A stretch of 11,021 bases of DNA from an uncultured Subdoligranulum sp. (GTDB lineage Bacteria; Bacillota_A; Clostridia; Oscillospirales; Ruminococcaceae). The notes below the pieces were generated by a model that was not told the origin of the DNA, searched no databases, and saw nothing but the letters and a program-made list of their open reading frames with translations. Positions within the stretch are counted from its first letter, which is position 1; every line of letters begins with the position of its first letter. The translations under genes were made by a program, and so were the position numbers. Positions 7,370 through 11,021 of the stretch are shown piece after piece. Location of the stretch: the NCBI RefSeq assembly GCF_937890665.1, contig NZ_CALADU010000256.1, positions 1 to 11,021 of the forward strand, written 5' to 3'.

Positions 7370-7756
7370 TTATAGTAGAACACCATCTAATCCATGCCGG
7401 TAGAGGTCATACCGAAGCTCACACTCAATGGTGGCAACCGTAACGTCATGTTTGTGGAACATCCGCAGCATCCATCCCAACCATTGCCGATGCACAGCCA
7501 GCCGGGACAAGCGCGGCACGACCACAACATCTACCAACCGTGCCCGCACCGCCCAAAGCAGGGCGAAGAGTCCCGGCCTCCAGATGCTGTGCTGTCCGCA
7601 CCGGTCCTCGCTGGTGCCGACGACCTCAAGGCCTTGCTGCTGTGCCGCCTGGAGCGCATTCAGTTTCTGTTCCGCCAGCCGGTGACGATTTCGTGATCTG
7701 ACGTATACCCAGGCGCGGGGATAGAACAGCGCCCGGTCTTTTTCCTGTTCACTCAT
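7370..7756 (-). CDS. Degenerate resolvase-fold protein B (catalytic serine lost)
   Basis: The 128-residue protein follows the catalytic domain of serine recombinases along its whole length: strand AWVYVR (15-20), helix with AEQKLNALQAAQQQGLEVVG, RPGLFALLWAV (60-70), strand VDVVVVPRLSRLAV (75-88), and a final helix-strand ending TVATIECEL. The canonical YxRVS is YVRSR here. R20 is kept but the nucleophile position holds arginine, with a serine one place earlier. R85 of the 'LSRL' motif is kept. There is no DNA-binding or zinc-ribbon domain. The start overlaps the previous gene by eight bases, so the two are translationally coupled. I infer a non-catalytic protein using the recombinase fold, perhaps a partner of the preceding paralogue. 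A recently inactivated small resolvase is the alternative, though the frame is intact. Confidence 0.7.
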   Translation of the reverse strand: MSEQEKDRALFYPRAWVYVRSRNRHRLAEQKLNALQAAQQQGLEVVGTSEDRCGQHSIWRPGLFALLWAVRARLVDVVVVPRLSRLAVHRQWLGWMLRMFHKHDVTVATIECELRYDLYRHGLDGVLL

Positions 7757-8132
7757 CTATCTCATCGTAGCCGGGCAGAATCATCCAGTGCCGTCCGCCG
7801 GGTTCGATCCATTGGCCGTTCTTGGCCCCGAATGTATGGATGCCGTACTGCAATAGCGACATAAGCAGGCCATCCAGTTCCGCCTGGCCGCAGTGCAGGT
7901 GTTCCACATCGACCACTATCAGCACATCCACCTCACTTGCAGCGGCGGCGCGCAGTAGATCGACCATACCAGGGCGCAGAGAGAGCGGTTGGGCTTCGCT
8001 GCCTGCCTGGGCGAATAATTCCCACACGCAGGGCCACTGCAGTTTGCGCAGAGCGCGGTGGCAGATCAGTTGCTGCTGACGCATGGTCAGGTCTGAATCT
8101 TTGACTTCCTGGATAAAGCAGATTGCTCTCAT
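7749..8132 (-). CDS. Degenerate resolvase-fold protein A (active site lost)
   Basis: The 127-residue protein shows the same fold pattern as its downstream neighbour: strand AICFIQEV (3-10), helix rich in Q/L, LRPGMVDLLRAAA (52-64), strand EVDVLIVVDVEHL (67-79), helix AELDGLLMSLLQYGI and a terminal strand, with a short extra tail to DEIDE. The YxRVS motif is FIQEV, so both the arginine and the serine are gone, and the 'DRL' arginine position is histidine. The two proteins share RPG..LL.A....VDV and look like diverged tandem duplicates. A strong GGAGG (8139-8143) stands 6 bases before the ATG, 27 bases after the helicase stop. Loss of every visible catalytic residue in a clean, well-initiated gene points to a structural or regulatory role, not a recombinase. 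Confidence 0.68.
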   Translation of the reverse strand: MRAICFIQEVKDSDLTMRQQQLICHRALRKLQWPCVWELFAQAGSEAQPLSLRPGMVDLLRAAAASEVDVLIVVDVEHLHCGQAELDGLLMSLLQYGIHTFGAKNGQWIEPGGRHWMILPGYDEIDE

Positions 8133-8159
8133 GGTGTTCCTCCATTATATTATCCTGTG

Positions 8160-10356
8160 TTAATGATTTTCGGAATTCGGAAAAAAATAATCGGGGCTTT
8201 TGTGTGCCCGAAGGAATGGTTCGATGTCTTCGATTTTGGTTGTGATCGGGATGCCGTCCGGCAGTGCATCCAGCGCAGACTGGTGGTACCGCCCGTCGAG
8301 GGCGGCCCGCGGATCGAGGATGGCGACCGCGCAGCTGTCGTTCTCGGTGCGGATGGCCCGGCCGAAGCCCTGCCGCAGTTTTTGCTGCATTTCAGGCACG
8401 ATCTCGGCCTGGATGTAGCTGTGCAGGTCAGGGTATTGTTCGCGCCGGGCTTTCCGCACCGGGTCAGGCACTGGGAAGGGCAACCGCACAATTACAAGCA
8501 GCGAAACCAGATCACCGGGGAAATCAATTCCTTCCCAGCAGGAGCCGCCCGCCAGCAGCACACCGTTTGCCAGTTGCTTAAACTGCTCCACCACTGCCTG
8601 TGACCCGCGGCGCGCCTGCAGAATAGGTAAATCCAGTGCATCCTTCAGCAATTCATACACTTCGCCCATCTGTTCGTAGGAAGTGAACAAGACAAGCGCG
8701 TGGCCATGCGCCGCTTCTATAAGCTGGCAGAGCTGCTTGGCAATTTGCTCATTGCTAGTTTCCATACGCTTCCGCTTGCCGGATGATGATGGTAACACGA
8801 GCAAGCAGTTATGCACATAGTCAAACGGAGAGGATACCTGCAAGTTTCGCACAGGAACGCCATGCCCCAGGCCCAGCAGTCTGCTTGTATTGGTGAATCC
8901 ATCTCCGGCCGCCAGGGTGCCGGATGTCAGGATTGTCGGTTTACACTGGCTCCACAGCGTGGTGTATAGATGCTGCGGCAAGTCTTTGGGCACTGCGTTC
9001 AGTGAGACAATTTGCTTGCTATCCCCCAGCTCAGCTGCATATTCCACATACATAGTCGACGAATCATTCGGCATGAGGAACAACTGTGTCAACTCTATGA
9101 CGCGCTGTACTGCGCGCCGCAGCGGTGGCGAAAGTTTTCTTCCGTCTTGTTGAGTTCTTTCGCACAGTTGATGATGGAGACGATCGAGTGTTGCAAGCTG
9201 TTCCTGCTGCGGGGCATACGGGATTTCCCGCGCCCGGCCATGCTGCATGGTCCCAAAGGCCGCAACCAGTTCATCCGTGATTCGCCGCAGTTTCTGCGAT
9301 TCATGTACGAGATTCTCCCTTGCCAGCTGGTCTGCGATATCGTTCAAATCTGCTACCGTCAAGTTCCGGGTTTGCATCTGCTGGTTGACTTCCGGCAGTT
9401 TATGTGCTTCGTCAATGATAAGCACGCCGTAATCTCGCAGCAGCGGCTTCCAGCCGTTCTGTCGGTGTATGGCATCCGCCAGAAGGTAATTGTGATTGCA
9501 GATTTGAATCAGGAGCGAGCCGCTCCCGCTTTGCTGCAGATACCGCTGGTACCGACATCGGTGGCGCGCAATGCAGTCTTTCGCACATCGCTCCGGCACG
9601 CAGATATGCCGCCGGTCATATCCCGACAGGCCTTGGATCTGATCCAGATCCAGGCAGGCATCTGCATCCCGAAGCACATGCAGCCGCCGAGCAAACTTTT
9701 CCCCGCGCTGTGCCACTTCCTGCTGTCGTTTCAGCAGGCGCAGGTCACAGACGTAGCGGCCCTTTCCCTTGCGAAGTACAGTTTGTATCACATCCGTTTT
9801 GCGTTAGTACGGATGACAAAAATGGAATGTATTCTTTCAGAATTGCGTCCTGCAAAGTCACGCTGGCAGTAGAGATGACCAATGGCTGCCGTAAAGGCAG
9901 TGCGCGCTGCTGCATCCACAGGATAGCGGCCACCAGATAGGCATAGGTCTTGCCGAGGCCGACGCCGGCATCGCAAAGGGCCACTTCCCCGCCAAACAGG
10001 GCATCCAGCATGGTGTGGCACAGCTGAATCTGGCCTTCCCGCACCGTCATCTCCTGGCGAGGAAAAATGTGGCGGAATATGGTTTCGGCCTGCTGGTGGG
10101 CCAGTTCGTACCCGGTCGGCATCGTCTCATTCAAACAGAATCCCCCCGTTCCATTACGGTTGATGGCAAAATAATGCGGCGCAGCAGCTTGCTGTGCTGC
10201 GTCGCACGGGTTCGACATCAACACGTTGTTGAGGTCGTAAAAGAAAGAAATAGGAGTAATAACTTGCCATATTTGCCGCTCGCCCCCTGGCATGAGGAAC
10301 ACGGCAGGCGGGCTGCTGGCATACAACCGCTCACTGGTCAAGGGCGAAGGTCTCAT
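8160..10356 (-). pseudogene. DinG/XPD-type iron-sulphur DNA helicase, frameshifted
   Basis: Two overlapping frames make one superfamily-2 helicase of the DinG/Rad3/XPD type. The upstream part (10356-9745, 203 aa) has Walker A GVGLGKT (131-137) and motif Ia STASVTLQDAIL. The downstream part (9791-8160, 543 aa from a GTG) has YVCDLR, an iron-sulphur cysteine cluster (C15, C64, C69, C73 or C79), NHNYLLAD, the DEAH box at 127-130, TSGTL, GSCWEGIDFPGD (416-427) and QGFGRAIR (474-481). The frames join after LTQNG if one extra base (A on plus, at 9792) is removed, giving NG-VIQTVLRKGKGRYVC. Both halves are otherwise intact. Such helicases unwind DNA 5'-to-3' using ATP. The start is uncertain: ATG 10356 has a weak AGG, while in-frame ATG 10122 (MPTGYELAHQQAE) matches the usual helicase N-terminus and would give about 653 residues. 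If so, residues 1-78 belong to another gene or an extension. Confidence 0.87.
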
Positions 10357-10626
10357 GATTGCAACCTGGGCCCGGCCACCCCGTCTGATGCGCGGGGCTG
10401 CAGGCGTATCATTATCCCCTGCCCCAGGTCATCGCAAACAGTCCGTCGTGACTGCTTTCGGGTTGGATGGGATCGCTCAGCGTCAAATCCTGCATAATGC
10501 CTCATGGGGTAGGCATCGATGGTTATGCAGAACATGGCGCGTCCTGGCGCATCTTCCCGTGTTGCTCACTGGGGCAGGAACGTACCTGCCATGCTGGGTA
10601 TGTAATTGTCAAGGTATGCGGTGCGA
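10357..10626. other. Degenerate stretch between regulator and helicase
   Basis: This 270-bp stretch contains no complete gene. Several short minus-strand frames with protein-like composition follow one another in different phases, as if a small gene had been broken. The best piece is the 27-codon frame at 10412-10495. A TTGACA at about 10607-10612 on the minus strand has no matching -10. Confidence 0.4.
10412..10495 (-). pseudogene. Short frame, possible broken start of a helicase-linked protein
   Basis: This 27-codon frame (MQDLTLSDPIQPESSHDGL...) starts at an ATG with GAGG four bases upstream and stops at TAA/TGA directly after a run of four G's (10416-10419 on plus). Dropping one base of that run continues it as DNDTPAAPRIRRGG... 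straight into the frame of the helicase N-terminal extension (through SFFYDLNNVLMSNP). No family was recognised. It may be the original start of that extension or of a separate small gene. Its GC-rich third positions match the neighbouring genes, but the evidence is thin. Confidence 0.3.
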
Positions 10627-10941
10627 TCAGGCTCCGCGTAGAGTCAAAGCTTCCATGATCTCCTGCATGGTTTCGGCATCCTGTTCAGAAAGGCCTTGCG
10701 ATAACCGCTCCAGGAGCTGATAGTGCTTTTGCGTCAGACGTGGACGATCACCTTCATAAATGACGCCACCACCATGCCTGCCGCGCACGCAGCGGATGCG
10801 GTTGCTTACCGACAACTGCTCGATATCCCGAAAAATCGTTCGAACAGAGACACCAAACATTGTCGACAGATTTTCCATTGTCTCCTGGCCTGTCAAACTC
10901 AGATGATGCAGAATCTCCCTTCGGCGTTCTTCTGCATCCAC
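10627..10941 (-). CDS. Small winged-helix transcriptional regulator (DeoR/WYL-type DNA-binding domain)
   Basis: The 104-residue protein has a DeoR/HTH_11-type winged helix at about 5-64. The recognition helix region is LSTMFGVSVRTIFRDIEQLS (25-44), with the RTIFRDIEQL signature of DeoR and WYL regulators, and the wing is RCVRGRHGGGVIYEG (50-64). A short helical tail (about 68-100) follows in place of a sugar- or WYL-type effector domain. Translation probably starts at GTG 10941, with AAGAAGG eight bases upstream; the nearby ATG at 10944 is out of frame. It is the first gene of the module running to 7370 and likely controls that operon, possibly through the inverted repeat upstream. No ligand-binding domain is visible. 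Confidence 0.8.
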   Translation of the reverse strand: MDAEERRREILHHLSLTGQETMENLSTMFGVSVRTIFRDIEQLSVSNRIRCVRGRHGGGVIYEGDRPRLTQKHYQLLERLSQGLSEQDAETMQEIMEALTLRGA

Positions 10942-11000
10942 ATGTGATACCTTCTTTCTTTGACCCTGAAGATATCATAATGGTTAAATATGCCAAAACC

Positions 11001-11015
11001 TGTCTTATTTAGACA
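11001..11015. promoter_or_regulatory. Candidate operator upstream of the winged-helix regulator
   Basis: TGTCT and AGACA form a 5-bp inverted repeat around five bases, 60 bases before the regulator's start. A TATGAT -10-like sequence lies between (minus strand, about 10975-10980) without a good -35. On the plus strand the repeat runs into a T-tract at the window edge, so a weak terminator for an upstream plus-strand gene is an alternative. Confidence 0.25.
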
Positions 11016-11021
11016 TTTTTT

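Noticed and set aside
9745..9800. Programmed ribosomal frameshift in the helicase
   Set aside because: No slippery heptamer, no obvious downstream stem and no internal Shine-Dalgarno stimulator were seen; a simple one-base insertion explains the join.
9012..9872. Long plus-strand open frame of 286 codons
   Set aside because: It lies wholly antisense to the helicase, has no family pattern or ribosome site, and the minus strand carries clear helicase motifs over the same bases.
10353..10535. Minus-strand 60-codon frame whose stop overlaps the helicase-frame ATG by four bases (ATGA)
   Set aside because: The overlap resembles translational coupling, but the arginine-rich translation, rare ATA/CGA codons and competing frame at 10412-10495 make it more likely a chance frame.
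1..11021. CRISPR arrays, tRNA or rRNA genes, insertion-sequence ends
   Set aside because: No regularly spaced repeats, cloverleaf-like segments, rRNA-like blocks or transposase frames were seen by eye on either strand.

Overview
The window looks like an accessory region of a Gram-positive anaerobe, most likely a Clostridia gut bacterium of the Oscillospiraceae/Faecalibacterium type. This rests on the style of the large serine recombinases, the strong GGAGG-type ribosome sites and the composition (about half G+C over most of the window). It is an inference, because no ribosomal or other taxonomic marker is present. Everything except the first gene is on the minus strand.

Layout. (1) 1-2039, plus strand, clearly AT-richer than the rest: a large membrane-anchored protein with a central PIN-nuclease-like domain. 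(2) 2040-2161: a convergent intergenic stretch holding a double-stem hairpin that can act as a terminator in both directions. (3) 2162-6174, minus: a tightly packed triplet of large serine recombinase genes, transcribed 6174 to 2162. The first (512 aa) is intact. The second (279 aa) has the DNA-binding and zinc-ribbon parts but no catalytic domain. The third is broken by a small deletion, best explained as 10 bp, next to a conserved catalytic-domain motif. A small SHOCT-like protein (6282-6461) and an inverted repeat lie just upstream. (4) 6536-7286, minus: a complete RelB/DinJ-RelE/ParE toxin-antitoxin unit with a consensus sigma-70 promoter and its own terminator. (5) 7370-10941, minus: a module starting with a small winged-helix regulator, then a 270-bp degenerate stretch, then a DinG/XPD-type iron-sulphur helicase gene broken by a one-base insertion, then two overlapping small genes. 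Both small genes encode serine-recombinase catalytic-domain folds that have lost the catalytic serine.

Reading. The recombinase triplet is the kind of integration/excision module that ends integrative elements. The toxin-antitoxin unit would stabilise such an element, and the PIN protein could be cargo or the flanking host sequence. The regulator-helicase-degenerate resolvase module is the least familiar part and the best candidate for something undescribed. At least two genes carry frame-breaking changes (third recombinase, helicase) and a third is suspected upstream of the helicase. Either the element is decaying or part of the sequence carries indel errors; the deletion in the recombinase is not of the homopolymer type, which favours real decay there.
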